Source of the DNA: Fodinicurvata sediminis DSM 21159
Lineage (GTDB): Bacteria > Pseudomonadota > Alphaproteobacteria > Kiloniellales > DSM-21159
Direction: 5' to 3'
Length of the DNA: 64,000 nt
NCBI RefSeq assembly: GCF_000420625.1
Contig: NZ_ATVH01000011.1
Coordinates: 620,001-684,000 of the forward strand
The notes below the pieces were generated by a model. The model ran no database searches and had not been told where the DNA came from. It saw nothing but the letters and a program-made list of their open reading frames with translations. Shown here piece after piece: positions 1 to 9,564 of the stretch. The first letter of the stretch is position 1, and the number at the start of each line of letters is the position of its first letter. The translations under genes were made by a program, and so were the position numbers.

Positions 1-1065
1 TGGCTTGAGGGGCGCGGCCTTGGCGCCACCGAAATCGCGACTCTGCTTGCCGCTTCGGCCTGGCTGAGAATCCTGGCAACCCCGGCTTTCGGCCTGGTGG
101 CAGACCGCTGGTCCTACGGCCACTTCCTGCCGCACCTCCTTGCCGCAGGTGCACTCTGCACATTTGGCCTGTTCCACTATCTACATGGATTCTGGGTCCT
201 GCTGCCGGTCCAGGTGCTTGCCATCTGCCTCTTTCACCCTCTCATCCCCCTAAGCGACAGTCGCAGCATGGCGGCGGTGCGCGCGCACGGCCTGGATTAC
301 GGCCGCATCAGGCTATGGGGATCGCTCGCCTTCATACTGGCGTCATCGGCCGGCGGCTGGCTGATCGCAGAAAATGCATCGGACATTATACTTCTGCTCA
401 TCATGATTGGCCTGGGTCTCTGCCTGGTGACCGCCGGACTTCTGCCTTCCGGCAGAACGGAGCGCCGGAACTTCGAGATAGGTGGCCTGCGCAGTCTCAT
501 GGGAAACTGGCAGTTCATGGCATTCCTGGTTGCAGCAGCCCTGCTGCAATCAAGTCACGCCCTCTATTACGGATTCGGCAGCATCTATTGGCGCAGCACA
601 GGATTCGACGAGATTACAATCGGGATATTCTGGGCCATCGGCGTTATCGCCGAGATTGCCTTCTTCGCCTATGGTGCATTCTTCCTGAAGCGCTTCGGAA
701 CGAAAGGTTTGCTCCTGCTGGCCGGACTGGCCGGCTGCATACGCTGGTCCCTGACGCCAATCCTGCCTTTTGCCGAGACAACCCTGCTTCTGCAGTGCCT
801 GCACGCCTTGACCTACGCAGCCGCGCACCTTGGCGCGATGCATTTCATCTCGGCGCATACGCCAGTCTCACTTGCCGCCACGGCGCAGACACTCTACGCC
901 GCATTGACCGGTGGCCTGGCCATGGGCGGCATGCTGTTCCTGGCAGGACCGCTCTATGCCGCACTGCACGGACAGGCCTATTTCATAATGAGCCTGTTGA
1001 GCCTTGCCGGTGTCATCGTGGTGATTGCCTTGCCGGCTTCAAACGATCATAAAGAGGCCCCATGA
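1..1065 (+). CDS. MFS transporter, HcaT/NupG-like (5' end outside window)
   Basis: The reading frame is open from base 1, so the N-terminus lies upstream of the window; 354 residues are visible. It is almost entirely hydrophobic, with about ten membrane helices. The segment with D-S-R-S, then Y-G-R-I-R-L-W-G-S, around residues 87-105 of the visible part is typical of the MFS_1_like group (3-phenylpropionate transporter HcaT and relatives related to NupG). Its stop overlaps the upp start as ATGA, so the two are translationally coupled. That coupling, with uraA next, makes a nucleobase or nucleoside substrate as likely as an aromatic acid; this is inference. Confidence 0.8.
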   Translation, partial: WLEGRGLGATEIATLLAASAWLRILATPAFGLVADRWSYGHFLPHLLAAGALCTFGLFHYLHGFWVLLPVQVLAICLFHPLIPLSDSRSMAAVRAHGLDYGRIRLWGSLAFILASSAGGWLIAENASDIILLLIMIGLGLCLVTAGLLPSGRTERRNFEIGGLRSLMGNWQFMAFLVAAALLQSSHALYYGFGSIYWRSTGFDEITIGIFWAIGVIAEIAFFAYGAFFLKRFGTKGLLLLAGLAGCIRWSLTPILPFAETTLLLQCLHALTYAAAHLGAMHFISAHTPVSLAATAQTLYAALTGGLAMGGMLFLAGPLYAALHGQAYFIMSLLSLAGVIVVIALPASNDHKEAP

Positions 1066-1703
1066 CAGAAAATGACTTTCCCTCCCTGCATGTGGTCACC
1101 CATCCGTTGCTCCAGCACAAGCTGAGCCTGATGCGTGACAAGAACACGCCGACGATCCTCTTCCGCCAGCTTCTGCGCGAAATCTCGCTGCTACTGGGGT
1201 ACGAAGTCACACGCGATCTTCCGCTGACGCATGAACGAATCGAGACACCGCTTGTCGAGATGGATGCACCGGTTCTGGCCTGTCCGCTGTCCATTGTCTC
1301 GATCCTGCGGGCTGGCCTGGGAATGGCCGAGGGGCTGCAGCAGTTGATTCCTTCGGCGCGTGAAGGTCACATCGGGCTTTACCGTGACCCGGAAACCAAG
1401 AAACCGCATGAGTACTTCCTGAAATTGCCGGAGAACCCGGGACGCGTGCTGCTGGTCGACCCCATGCTGGCGACAGGCGGCTCGGCCGCCCATGCTGTGG
1501 ATGTCCTGCTGCGCAACGGAGTGGCCCGTGAAGACCTGCGTCTGGTCACCCTGGTGTGCGCGCCTGAGGGTGTGAAGGTCTTTGCCGACGCGCATCCGGA
1601 TATACCCATCTATACAGCCGCACTGGACGAGAGGTTGAACGAGAAAGCTTACATCCTGCCTGGGCTGGGCGATGCCGGGGATCGCCTTTTCGGCACACTC
1701 TAG
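1062..1703 (+). CDS. upp: Uracil phosphoribosyltransferase
   Basis: This cytoplasmic salvage enzyme converts uracil and PRPP to UMP. The protein has 213 residues, close to the usual 208-210. The PRPP-binding loop [11 protein letters not shown] is at residues 132-142, and the uracil-binding C-terminus is intact, with [12 protein letters not shown] close to the end. The ATG overlaps the stop of the MFS gene by four bases (ATGA), and the uracil permease follows 68 bases later, giving a pyrimidine-salvage cluster. Confidence 0.95.
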   Translation: MTENDFPSLHVVTHPLLQHKLSLMRDKNTPTILFRQLLREISLLLGYEVTRDLPLTHERIETPLVEMDAPVLACPLSIVSILRAGLGMAEGLQQLIPSAREGHIGLYRDPETKKPHEYFLKLPENPGRVLLVDPMLATGGSAAHAVDVLLRNGVAREDLRLVTLVCAPEGVKVFADAHPDIPIYTAALDERLNEKAYILPGLGDAGDRLFGTL

Positions 1704-1771
1704 GCACTTCAGTTCCACCGGCAGCAACTGCCGAAGGATCAACAGGGGACAACAAGTAAAGGGGGCAAGTC

Positions 1772-3076
1772 ATGTCGGATCAGGAAAGCTGGTCACTCAG
1801 CGTATCTCAACGTCCACCGGCCGGGGCCTGGATGCTGCTCAGCCTTCAGCACCTCTTCGCCATGTTCGGGGCAACCGTCCTGGTGCCTCTGCTTACCGGG
1901 CTTCCACCAGCCGTCGCCCTGGTTAGCAGTGGACTCGGGACACTTTTGTATCTCGTTGTCACAGGCGGCCGTATCCCAGCTTATCTCGGGTCCTCCTTCG
2001 CCTTCATCGCCCCCATCGTGACAGCTGCCAGCATGGCCGGCATTCCAGGGGCCCTGTTCGGCTGCTTCTGTGCCGGCTTGGTCTATCTGGTGGTGTCCCT
2101 GGCCATTCGTACATTCGGTGTCGGCTGGCTGATGCGCCTCTTGCCGCCCGTAGTGGTCGGCCCCGTGATCATGGTCATTGGCCTCAGCCTGGCTTCGGTT
2201 GCCATCGAAATGGCCGACAACACCGTAGGCGGCGGCGATTACAGCCTGACCACCCTGTTGGTTGCAGCCATAACACTGGCTTCCATCATTGTGTTCACCC
2301 TGGTTCTCAAGGGATTTTTCTCTGTCATACCGATTCTGCTGGGCATTGCGGTGGGCTATGTCGTTGCCCTGGCTGTCGGCTTGGTGGATTTTACGCCGGT
2401 GCAGGAGGCTTCGTTCCTGCGTGTGCCCGATTTCGAAGGCTTCCTCGGCCTCCTGGCAGCCGAGGGCATTCCCTGGCAGGTGCTGCCTGTCCTGGTTCCG
2501 ATTGCCATCGTGACCATAGCCGAGCACATCGGCGACCAGGTGGTGCTCAGCCGTATTGTGGGCCGCAATTTCCTGCGCACCCCCGGCCTGCACCGTTCCC
2601 TGGCCGGTGATGGCCTTGCCACGATGCTGGCCGCCCTGCTGGGCGGGCCACCCAATACGACCTATGGGGAAAATGTCGGCGTGCTGGCCATTACCCGGGT
2701 CTTCAGCGTCTATGTGATTGGCGGTGCAGCTCTGCTGGCTGTCATCCTGGGATTTGTCGGCACCGTAGCCGCCCTTTTATCGTCGATTCCCACAGCCGTC
2801 ATGGGTGGGGTTTCCATCGCCCTGTTCGGCGTAATTGCATCTTCTGGCCTGAGAACATTGATCGAGGGCAAGGTGGATCTATCCGAAAAACGCAACCTGC
2901 TCGTTACCTCTGTCATTCTTGTGATCGGAATTGGTGGTGCGACCCTCCAGTTCGGGGAAACTTTCACTGTCTCCTCAATGGCTCTGGCGGCCATTGTTGG
3001 CGTGTTCCTTCATGCAGTCCTGCCTGAACGGCACAAGGGCGGTGAAACGGAAACCATTCTCGGCAGTCACGGCTGA
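1772..3076 (+). CDS. uraA: Uracil permease, NCS2 family
   Basis: This is an inner-membrane uracil:H+ symporter of the nucleobase-cation symporter 2 family. Its 434 residues match the family length (E. coli UraA has 429), with about 14 hydrophobic segments. The substrate-site region contains A-E-H-I-G-D near residue 250, and N-T-T-Y-G-E-N-V-G-V-L-A near residue 300, which is an NCS2 signature. An A/G-rich ribosome site (AAAGGGGG) sits a few bases before the ATG. It follows upp and is closed by a hairpin at 3092-3120. Confidence 0.93.
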   Translation: MSDQESWSLSVSQRPPAGAWMLLSLQHLFAMFGATVLVPLLTGLPPAVALVSSGLGTLLYLVVTGGRIPAYLGSSFAFIAPIVTAASMAGIPGALFGCFCAGLVYLVVSLAIRTFGVGWLMRLLPPVVVGPVIMVIGLSLASVAIEMADNTVGGGDYSLTTLLVAAITLASIIVFTLVLKGFFSVIPILLGIAVGYVVALAVGLVDFTPVQEASFLRVPDFEGFLGLLAAEGIPWQVLPVLVPIAIVTIAEHIGDQVVLSRIVGRNFLRTPGLHRSLAGDGLATMLAALLGGPPNTTYGENVGVLAITRVFSVYVIGGAALLAVILGFVGTVAALLSSIPTAVMGGVSIALFGVIASSGLRTLIEGKVDLSEKRNLLVTSVILVIGIGGATLQFGETFTVSSMALAAIVGVFLHAVLPERHKGGETETILGSHG

Positions 3077-3091
3077 AAAACATGAATCGAC

Positions 3092-3131
3092 ACAAACCGG
3101 ACCAAACTGATCCGGTTTGTGCTTGATTTTT
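3092..3131 (+). terminator. Rho-independent terminator after uraA
   Basis: A perfect 10-base inverted repeat (acaaaccgga at 3092-3101, tccggtttgt at 3111-3120) with a 9-base loop lies 15 bases after the uraA stop. It is followed by gcttgattttt, a moderately T-rich tail. It separates the salvage genes from the suf operon. Confidence 0.65.
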
Positions 3132-3166
3132 CCGAGCCAATGCGTAAATCAGAAACCAGACTGATT
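3123..3166 (+). promoter_or_regulatory. Candidate promoter and operator of the suf operon
   Basis: A weak sigma70-like pair (TTGATT at 3123-3128, TAAATC at 3145-3150, 16-base spacer) is overlapped by an inverted repeat aatcag-N8-ctgatt at 3147-3166, just before the Rrf2 regulator gene. Rrf2/IscR proteins commonly repress their own operons by binding dyads over the promoter, so this is the natural operator candidate. The arms are short and the match to known IscR boxes is poor. Confidence 0.3.
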
Positions 3167-3186
3167 AACTCCGGATTGGAGAGGTC

Positions 3187-3648
3187 ATGTTTCGACTGAA
3201 CCGCCTGACGGACTATGCCGTCGTGGTCCTGGCCCAGATGGCGCGGAATCGCGAGATGGTACGAACGGCGCCACATATTGCCGAGGAAACCGGCGTACCC
3301 GTTCCTACGGTTGCCAAGGTCCTCAACGCCTTGGCACGTGACGGGCTTATCGTATCCCAGAGGGGCGCTACCGGCGGCTACAGGCTCGGACGCGATCCCG
3401 AAGAAATCACCGTTGCGGACATCATCGAGGCCCTGGAAGGCCCGATTGCGCTGACCGCGTGCGTGGACGGCCAGGTTGGACACTGCGAATCGGAAGCGCT
3501 CTGCCCCATGCGCGGGAACTGGGACAAAGTCAACGGTGCCATTCGCACGGCCCTCAACGGCGTACGCCTCTCGGACATGACATCGGGCCTGTTCGAATGG
3601 ACCGAGCCAAATGAAGACAAGAAACCGGACATGCGACCGGTCAACTGA
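3187..3648 (+). CDS. Rrf2-family Fe-S regulator of the SUF operon
   Basis: This is a 153-residue Rrf2 (IscR-like) transcription factor. The N-terminal winged helix starts with R-L-T-D-Y-A-V-V-V-L, and the wing carries R-G-A-T-G-G-Y-R-L (residues 59-67). Three cysteines at positions 92, 100 and 106 match the Fe-S-ligating triplet of the family, so it probably senses cluster status. It is the first gene of the suf operon, 30 bases before sufB. This fits the Rrf2 subgroup found at the head of proteobacterial suf operons, where it is expected to repress the operon when clusters are plentiful. Confidence 0.88.
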   Translation: MFRLNRLTDYAVVVLAQMARNREMVRTAPHIAEETGVPVPTVAKVLNALARDGLIVSQRGATGGYRLGRDPEEITVADIIEALEGPIALTACVDGQVGHCESEALCPMRGNWDKVNGAIRTALNGVRLSDMTSGLFEWTEPNEDKKPDMRPVN

Positions 3649-3678
3649 CTATGGGTTATATGACAGGAGTGATCGACA

Positions 3679-5133
3679 ATGGCAGCCAGCGTCGAGACCG
3701 TTGAACAGGTCAAGAACCTGGGCGAAGGCTACAAGCATGGCTTCGTAACCGACATCGAGATGGACACGGCGCCCAAAGGGCTGAACGAAGACATCGTCCG
3801 TTTCATCTCAGCCAAGAAAGGCGAACCTGAATGGATGCTGGACTGGCGCCTGCAAGCCTATCGTCATTGGCTGGAAATGCCGGAGCCAAGTTGGGCCAAG
3901 GTTAATTTCCCCCCCATCGACTACCAGGATGCATACTACTTCGCGGCGCCCAAGACCGACGACGACAAGCCACAGTCCCTTGACGAGATCGACCCCAAGC
4001 TTCTGGAAACCTATGAAAAGCTGGGGATCCCGCTGAAGGAACAGGAGATGCTGGCGGGCGTGGCCGTGGACGCGGTTTTCGACTCCGTTTCCGTGGCCAC
4101 GACCTTCAAGAAGAAACTTGAGGAAGTTGGCGTTATCTTCTGCTCCATCTCCGAGGCTATCCAGTCGCATCCGGAGTTGGTTCGGAAGTACCTGGGCTCC
4201 GTTGTGCCCTATGCGGACAACAAGCACGCCTGCCTGAATTCGGCGGTTTTCACGGACGGCTCCTTTGTGTACATCCCGCCGGGCGTGCGCTGCCCCATGG
4301 AGTTGTCCACCTACTTCCGTATCAATGCGGAGAACACCGGACAGTTCGAGCGCACCCTGATCATTGCGGACAAGGGCTCCTACGTCAGCTACCTGGAAGG
4401 CTGCACCGCACCGATGCGCGACGAACACCAGTTGCATGCCGCCATCGTCGAGTTGATTGCCCTGGATGACGCGGAAATCAAGTACTCCACAGTCCAGAAC
4501 TGGTATCCAGGCGACGAGAACGGCGTGGGTGGCATCTACAACTTCGTCACCAAGCGCGGGCTCTGCGAAGGCAAGAATTCCAAGATATCCTGGACCCAGG
4601 TGGAAACCGGTTCGGCCATTACCTGGAAGTATCCCAGCTGCATCCTGAAGGGTGACAATTCGGTTGGCGAGTTCTACTCAATTGCCATCACGAACAATTA
4701 CCAGCAGGCGGATACCGGCACGAAGATGATCCATCTGGGACGCAACACCAGCTCCCGCATCATCTCCAAGGGTATCTCCGCCGGGCATTCGAATCAGACC
4801 TATCGCGGCCTGGTGCGCATCGGCGGCAAGGCGGAAAACGCACGCAACTATACTCAGTGCGATTCACTGCTTGTTGGTTCTAAGTGCGGCGCCCACACGG
4901 TACCCTATATCGAGAACAAGAACCGTTCGGGCCGCGTGGAGCACGAGGCGACCACCTCGCGCATATCGGAGGACCAGCTGTTCTATTGTCGCCAGCGCGG
5001 CATCGGCGAAGAGGACGCCGTCGCTCTGGTCGTCAATGGCTTCTGTCGTGATGTGCTGCAGCAGCTGCCAATGGAATTCGCCGTGGAAGCACAGAAACTG
5101 GTCGGTATCAGCCTTGAAGGCTCGGTTGGCTGA
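3679..5133 (+). CDS. sufB: Fe-S cluster assembly scaffold SufB
   Basis: SufB is the scaffold subunit of the cytoplasmic SufBC2D complex on which clusters are built. The 484-residue length is normal for the family. The C-terminal beta-helix region holds C-G-A-H-T-V-P-Y-I (near residue 408), the [10 protein letters not shown] segment and C-R-Q-R-G-I at about residue 437, the conserved SufB/SufD core. A ribosome site (CAGGAG) lies about ten bases before the ATG. sufC follows 36 bases downstream. Confidence 0.97.
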   Translation: MAASVETVEQVKNLGEGYKHGFVTDIEMDTAPKGLNEDIVRFISAKKGEPEWMLDWRLQAYRHWLEMPEPSWAKVNFPPIDYQDAYYFAAPKTDDDKPQSLDEIDPKLLETYEKLGIPLKEQEMLAGVAVDAVFDSVSVATTFKKKLEEVGVIFCSISEAIQSHPELVRKYLGSVVPYADNKHACLNSAVFTDGSFVYIPPGVRCPMELSTYFRINAENTGQFERTLIIADKGSYVSYLEGCTAPMRDEHQLHAAIVELIALDDAEIKYSTVQNWYPGDENGVGGIYNFVTKRGLCEGKNSKISWTQVETGSAITWKYPSCILKGDNSVGEFYSIAITNNYQQADTGTKMIHLGRNTSSRIISKGISAGHSNQTYRGLVRIGGKAENARNYTQCDSLLVGSKCGAHTVPYIENKNRSGRVEHEATTSRISEDQLFYCRQRGIGEEDAVALVVNGFCRDVLQQLPMEFAVEAQKLVGISLEGSVG

Positions 5134-5169
5134 TCCTGCAAGACCCTCTTTTCAGAATGGTTTGAAGTC

Positions 5170-5919
5170 ATGTTGGAAATCAAGAACCTGCACGTCAACG
5201 TAGATGGCACGGAAATTCTCAGCGGCCTGGATCTTTCGATCTCGCCGGGGGAAGTGCATGCCATCATGGGGCCAAACGGCTCTGGCAAGTCCACCCTGTC
5301 CTATGTCCTGAGCGGGCGTGAAGGCTATGAAGTCACTGAAGGCGAGGTCCTGTTCCAGGGCCGGAACCTTCTGGATATGGAGCCCGAGGAACGAGCCATT
5401 GCCGGCATCTTCCTGGCTTTCCAGTATCCAGTCGAGATTCCGGGTGTTCCCAACACCACCTTCATGAAGGAAGCGCTCAATTCGATCCGCAAGGCGCGCG
5501 GCCAGGACGAACTGGACGCCATGCAGTTTCTGAAGCAGCTACGCGCCAAGACGAAGGAACTCGGCATGTCCGAAGAGTTCCTGAAACGCTCGGTCAATGT
5601 CGGTTTTTCCGGCGGTGAGAAGAAGCGCAACGAGATGCTTCAGATGGCCATACTGCAGCCCACGCTTGCCATCCTTGACGAGACGGACAGCGGCCTGGAT
5701 ATCGATGCGCTCAAGACGGTGGCAGATGGTGTCAACGCCCTGCGCAGTCCTGAACGCGCGATGCTCGTCATCACCCACTACCAGCGTCTTCTGGACTACA
5801 TCGTGCCGGACAAGGTGCACGTCCTTGCCCACGGCCGCATTGCCAAGTCGGGTGGTGCGGAGCTCGCCCAGGAACTGGAAGCCAGCGGTTACAGTCAATT
5901 CATAGAGTCGGCGGCCTGA
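5170..5919 (+). CDS. sufC: Fe-S assembly ATPase SufC
   Basis: SufC is the ABC-type ATPase that drives conformational change in SufBC2D. It has 249 residues, with Walker A G-P-N-G-S-G-K-S-T at residues 34-42, the signature F-S-G-G-E-K-K-R-N near 148, and Walker B A-I-L-D-E-T-D-S-G-L-D near 170. The Thr-Asp after the Walker B Glu is typical of SufC rather than transporter ATPases. It lies between sufB and sufD, with gaps of 36 and 19 bases. Confidence 0.97.
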   Translation: MLEIKNLHVNVDGTEILSGLDLSISPGEVHAIMGPNGSGKSTLSYVLSGREGYEVTEGEVLFQGRNLLDMEPEERAIAGIFLAFQYPVEIPGVPNTTFMKEALNSIRKARGQDELDAMQFLKQLRAKTKELGMSEEFLKRSVNVGFSGGEKKRNEMLQMAILQPTLAILDETDSGLDIDALKTVADGVNALRSPERAMLVITHYQRLLDYIVPDKVHVLAHGRIAKSGGAELAQELEASGYSQFIESAA

Positions 5920-5938
5920 AGGGAGGTCGAAGACCATC

Positions 5939-7276
5939 ATGGCAAATGAACCTGCAAGCAATATCGGACTTTTCGAGCAGCACTTCGAAACAGCGGCGCT
6001 GAGCGCGGGCGGGCCTTCCTGGCTGAACGGACTGCGCCAGGAAGCGCTGGACAAGGTGCGCGAATTGGGACTTCCCTCCACCCGGAAGGAAGAATGGAAG
6101 TTTACCAACCTCCCACGTTCGCTGCGCGAATTGGACCTGCATCATCGTGGCAAGACCACCCCCCGGGTCAATCTGGATCAGGTCCCGTCGCTCCTGCCCG
6201 AAGACAAGGTCCGCTACCGTCTGACTTTCGTCAATGGCTGCCTGTCCGATACGCACAGCCGGCTGGATAGTCTGCCCGAAGGCGTGACCCTTGCCCCGCT
6301 TTCCCAGGTTCTGGCCGACCGCCCCGACTGGCTGGAAACAGAGTTGGGGCGCGAGCTGCGCCATCCCGAGCAAATACAAAGCGCTATGAACACGGCGCTT
6401 TTCGAAGAAGGTATGGTCCTCCACCTGCACGCCGGCGTCCGGCTTGAACATCCCATCGAGTTGCTTTTCCTGGACGGCCTGGAGGATCAGGCCATCGCGC
6501 ATCATCCGCGCATTCTCGTGGTGCTGGAGCAGGACAGCCAAGCCCAACTGATCGAGCACCACGGCGGCCCGGGAACGAACGCAGGCTTGCTGAATGCTCT
6601 CTGGGACGTGCGCCTGGGCGAGAATGCAGAGCTTCTCCAGGTCCGGGTTCTGGAGAACGGTCCGGAAATGCGGCATCTGACCACGGTTCATGCGGAGCTG
6701 GACAGTCGGGCACGCTACAAGAGCTACAGCCTGACAACGGGAGCCGCCCTTTCACGGCACGAGCTTCATGTGCATCTGAACGGCGAGGACGCGGAGGCCA
6801 CACTGAACGGTGCCTATCTGCTGCGCGGCAGCCAGCACGGCGACACTACCAGCGTGATCCACCATCACGTCCCCCGCACCACCAGTCGCGAAACCTACAA
6901 GGGCGCACTGGACGACAAGGCTCGTGGCGTTTTCCAGGGGCAGATCATCGTGGACAGGGATGCTCAGCAATCCGATGGCAAGATGCTGAACAAGACCCTA
7001 CTGCTGTCCGAGAAGGCTGAAATCGACAGCAAGCCGGAGCTGGAAATCTATGCCGATGACGTACAGTGCGCCCACGGTGCAACTTCGGGTGAACTGGACA
7101 GCGATGCCTTGTTCTACCTGCGCAGTCGCGGGATTTCGGAGAAGCGTGCCCGCAGCCTGATGGTCGAATCCTTCGTGGCGGAAGCCATCGAGGAACTGGA
7201 GGACGACTCCCTTAAGCCGGCACTCCAGCAGCGTCTGCGCAGCTGGCTTGATCAGGCGGAGGAACCGCAGTCATGA
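5939..7276 (+). CDS. sufD: Fe-S cluster assembly protein SufD
   Basis: SufD is the SufB paralogue that completes the scaffold and is implicated in iron entry. It has 445 residues. The N-terminal helical part includes R-K-E-E-W-K-F-T near residue 50, a family motif, and the C-terminal part includes C-A-H-G-A-T-S-G, then D-A-L-F-Y-L-R-S-R-G-I near residues 378-403. Its last bases overlap the sufS start (ATGA), so sufD and sufS are translationally coupled. Confidence 0.95.
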   Translation: MANEPASNIGLFEQHFETAALSAGGPSWLNGLRQEALDKVRELGLPSTRKEEWKFTNLPRSLRELDLHHRGKTTPRVNLDQVPSLLPEDKVRYRLTFVNGCLSDTHSRLDSLPEGVTLAPLSQVLADRPDWLETELGRELRHPEQIQSAMNTALFEEGMVLHLHAGVRLEHPIELLFLDGLEDQAIAHHPRILVVLEQDSQAQLIEHHGGPGTNAGLLNALWDVRLGENAELLQVRVLENGPEMRHLTTVHAELDSRARYKSYSLTTGAALSRHELHVHLNGEDAEATLNGAYLLRGSQHGDTTSVIHHHVPRTTSRETYKGALDDKARGVFQGQIIVDRDAQQSDGKMLNKTLLLSEKAEIDSKPELEIYADDVQCAHGATSGELDSDALFYLRSRGISEKRARSLMVESFVAEAIEELEDDSLKPALQQRLRSWLDQAEEPQS

Positions 7277-8544
7277 CAAGCATGATCGAACCTGAACATC
7301 GCCCTGCAGGTCACAACCAGCCACCCACCCTGGACGTGGATCGTATCCGCGCGGACTTTCCGATCCTGGAACGCCAGGTCTATGGCCGTCCATTGGTATA
7401 CTTGGACAATGCGGCCAGTGCCCAGAAGCCGCGTCAAGTAATCCAGGCCATGACCGATGTCATGGAAGGCTGCTACTCCAACGTCCATCGCGGCGTTCAC
7501 AAACTGAGCCAGGAATCCACCGACCTCTACGAAGGTGCACGCGGACGCATTGCCCAGTTCATCAATGCAGCCTCCTCAGACGAGATCGTTTTCACGCGGG
7601 GTGCCACAGAAGCCATCAATCTGGTGGCCAATGGGCTGGGCCAGGGAATGCTCCAACCCGGTGATGAGGTCGTGATCTCTTGGCTGGAGCATCATTCGAA
7701 CATCGTGCCCTGGCAGCTTCTGCGCGATCGCCTGGGAATCGAGTTGAAGGTCGTACCGATCGACGACCAGGGCAATTTCCTCTACGAGGAGTACTTGGCC
7801 CTTCTGGGCCCCAAGACGAAGCTGGTCGCTGTCAGCCATATCTCGAATGCGCTGGGCACGATCACCCCGATCGCGGATATCATCGACGCCGCCCACCAGA
7901 AGGACGTTCCAGTTCTGGTGGATGGTTGCCAGGCCGTGCCGCACATGAAAGTGGACGTGCAGGCGCTTGGCGCCGATTTCTACGCCTTCTCGGGCCACAA
8001 ACTATATGGGCCCACCGGCATTGGCGTACTCTATGGACGCAAGGATCTTTTGAACCGCCTACCGCCTTACCAAGGCGGCGGCGAGATGATTTCGTCGGTG
8101 ACCTTCGAGCGCAGCACTTTCAAGGCGGCCCCGCATCGCTTCGAGGCAGGCACACCGGCCATAATCGAAGCCATCGGCCTCGGCGCTGCCGTGGATTACA
8201 TGAATGCTCTGGATTTCCAGGCTATAGCTGCCCACGAGCAAGACCTGCTCGACTATGCGCAAACCCGTCTATCGGAGATCGATGGGCTTTCCATTCTTGG
8301 GCAGTCTGATGACAAGGCAGCCATTGTTTCCTTCACCATGGACGGCGCCCACCCTCATGATATCGGGACCATCGTCGACAGGGCTGGCGTCGCCATTCGG
8401 GCCGGGCACCACTGTGCCCAGCCGATCATGGATCGCTATGGCGTTGCCGCAACCGTGCGCGCCTCTTTCGGTCTCTACAACACGCGCGAAGAGGTCGACA
8501 AGCTGACGGATGCGCTGCACCAGGTTAAGGAGCTTTTCGGCTGA
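7273..8544 (+). CDS. sufS: Cysteine desulfurase SufS
   Basis: This PLP-dependent class V aminotransferase-fold enzyme takes sulfur from cysteine and passes it as persulfide to the SUF machinery. It has 423 residues. The PLP lysine lies in F-S-G-H-K-L-Y-G near residue 242, and the active cysteine in R-A-G-H-H-C-A-Q-P near residue 380. The Arg-Ala-Gly-His-His-Cys context marks the group II (SufS) type rather than IscS. Its stop codon is immediately followed by the sufU ATG with no gap. Confidence 0.96.
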   Translation: MTSMIEPEHRPAGHNQPPTLDVDRIRADFPILERQVYGRPLVYLDNAASAQKPRQVIQAMTDVMEGCYSNVHRGVHKLSQESTDLYEGARGRIAQFINAASSDEIVFTRGATEAINLVANGLGQGMLQPGDEVVISWLEHHSNIVPWQLLRDRLGIELKVVPIDDQGNFLYEEYLALLGPKTKLVAVSHISNALGTITPIADIIDAAHQKDVPVLVDGCQAVPHMKVDVQALGADFYAFSGHKLYGPTGIGVLYGRKDLLNRLPPYQGGGEMISSVTFERSTFKAAPHRFEAGTPAIIEAIGLGAAVDYMNALDFQAIAAHEQDLLDYAQTRLSEIDGLSILGQSDDKAAIVSFTMDGAHPHDIGTIVDRAGVAIRAGHHCAQPIMDRYGVAATVRASFGLYNTREEVDKLTDALHQVKELFG

Positions 8545-9012
8545 ATGTTGGATGAACTGCGCGACCTCTATCAGGAGGTCATACTCGATCATGGAAAGAA
8601 CCCGCGCAACTTCCGCCACCCGGATGATGCCAATCGTACGGCACACGGGTTCAACCCCATGTGTGGCGACACACTCTTCATCTATCTCAAGGTGGATGAC
8701 GAGGGCGTGATCCAGGACTGTGCCTTCATGGGCAAGGGCTGTGCGATCTCGACAGCATCCGCCTCGCTGATGACGGAGATCCTGAAGGGCAAGAAGGAAG
8801 ACGAAGCCCGCGTACTTTTTGAGCGCTTCCACCTGCTCTGCACCGAGGATCCTTCGGCTGACGAAAGCGAGGACAGCGATCAGGACGATATGGAGCGCCT
8901 GGAAGTGCTGTCCGGAGTGCGGGAATTTCCCGTGCGGGTGAAGTGCGCCACACTGGCCTGGCACACCATGTCAGCCGCATTGGACGGCCAGCAGGAGGTG
9001 ACGACAGAATGA
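8545..9012 (+). CDS. sufU: SUF-type NifU-like protein SufU
   Basis: This 155-residue protein belongs to the SufU branch of the IscU/NifU N-terminal family. The three cysteine positions are visible: N-P-M-C-G-D (Cys41), G-K-G-C-A-I-S (near residue 66) and V-K-C-A-T-L-A-W (near residue 134). The 20-residue insertion before the third cysteine, here acidic, is the mark of SufU. In known systems SufU is a zinc-dependent sulfur acceptor for SufS rather than a scaffold. The stop overlaps the next start as ATGA. Confidence 0.93.
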   Translation: MLDELRDLYQEVILDHGKNPRNFRHPDDANRTAHGFNPMCGDTLFIYLKVDDEGVIQDCAFMGKGCAISTASASLMTEILKGKKEDEARVLFERFHLLCTEDPSADESEDSDQDDMERLEVLSGVREFPVRVKCATLAWHTMSAALDGQQEVTTE

Positions 9013-9485
9013 GCAATGAAGATCGCAAGCCGGAACGTCCCGTTTTCGACCCGGCCCTGGACATGGAGGGTATGCCGGCTGCCCCGCATTACAATCCCTA
9101 TCTCTGGGCCGGTGGCATGTCACCGGAGGCAGAGGAAGGCACCACAGCCTATGCCGGCGAGCCCAAGCCCGCGGATGTCCCATTGGCAACCGAGGACCAG
9201 CTCGTCGAGGCGCTCCGCGAAGTTTTCGATCCCGAAATCCCGGTCAACATCTATGACCTGGGCCTGATCTACGACTTGAAGATTCAGGAAAATGGAGACG
9301 TGAATATCACGATGACGCTGACGGCCCCCGCCTGCCCCGTCGCCGGGCAGATGCCCGGGGAAGTTGCCCAGAAGGCTGCCAGCGTCAAGGGAGCCGGCGA
9401 AGTCACCGTGGTCCTGACCTGGGACCCACCCTGGGACAAGGATCGCATGAGCGAAGATGCACGGCTGGCGCTTGGCATCTTTTGA
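9009..9485 (+). CDS. sufT: SufT-type DUF59/MIP18 protein
   Basis: The chosen ATG overlaps the sufU stop (ATGA); an upstream in-frame start at 8943 would lie deep inside sufU and is unlikely. The 158-residue product has a variable, proline-rich N-terminal 60 residues followed by a DUF59 domain with F-D-P-E-I-P-V-N-I-Y-D-L-G-L-I near residues 75-89 and the conserved cysteine in T-A-P-A-C-P near residue 108. SufT proteins help Fe-S maturation or delivery, especially under high demand. Its place in the suf operon supports that role. Confidence 0.92.
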   Translation: MSNEDRKPERPVFDPALDMEGMPAAPHYNPYLWAGGMSPEAEEGTTAYAGEPKPADVPLATEDQLVEALREVFDPEIPVNIYDLGLIYDLKIQENGDVNITMTLTAPACPVAGQMPGEVAQKAASVKGAGEVTVVLTWDPPWDKDRMSEDARLALGIF

Positions 9486-9564
9486 ATCACTGACTCTTCT
9501 ATCAAAGGCCCTGCAACGCTATATTGGTAGGTGACGCTTTGACAGGAGGATGGAGCAAGAACTG

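Noticed and set aside
8943-9008. Longer sufT start at 8943
   Set aside because: It would overlap sufU by 70 bases; the ATGA junction at 9009 is the usual coupling.
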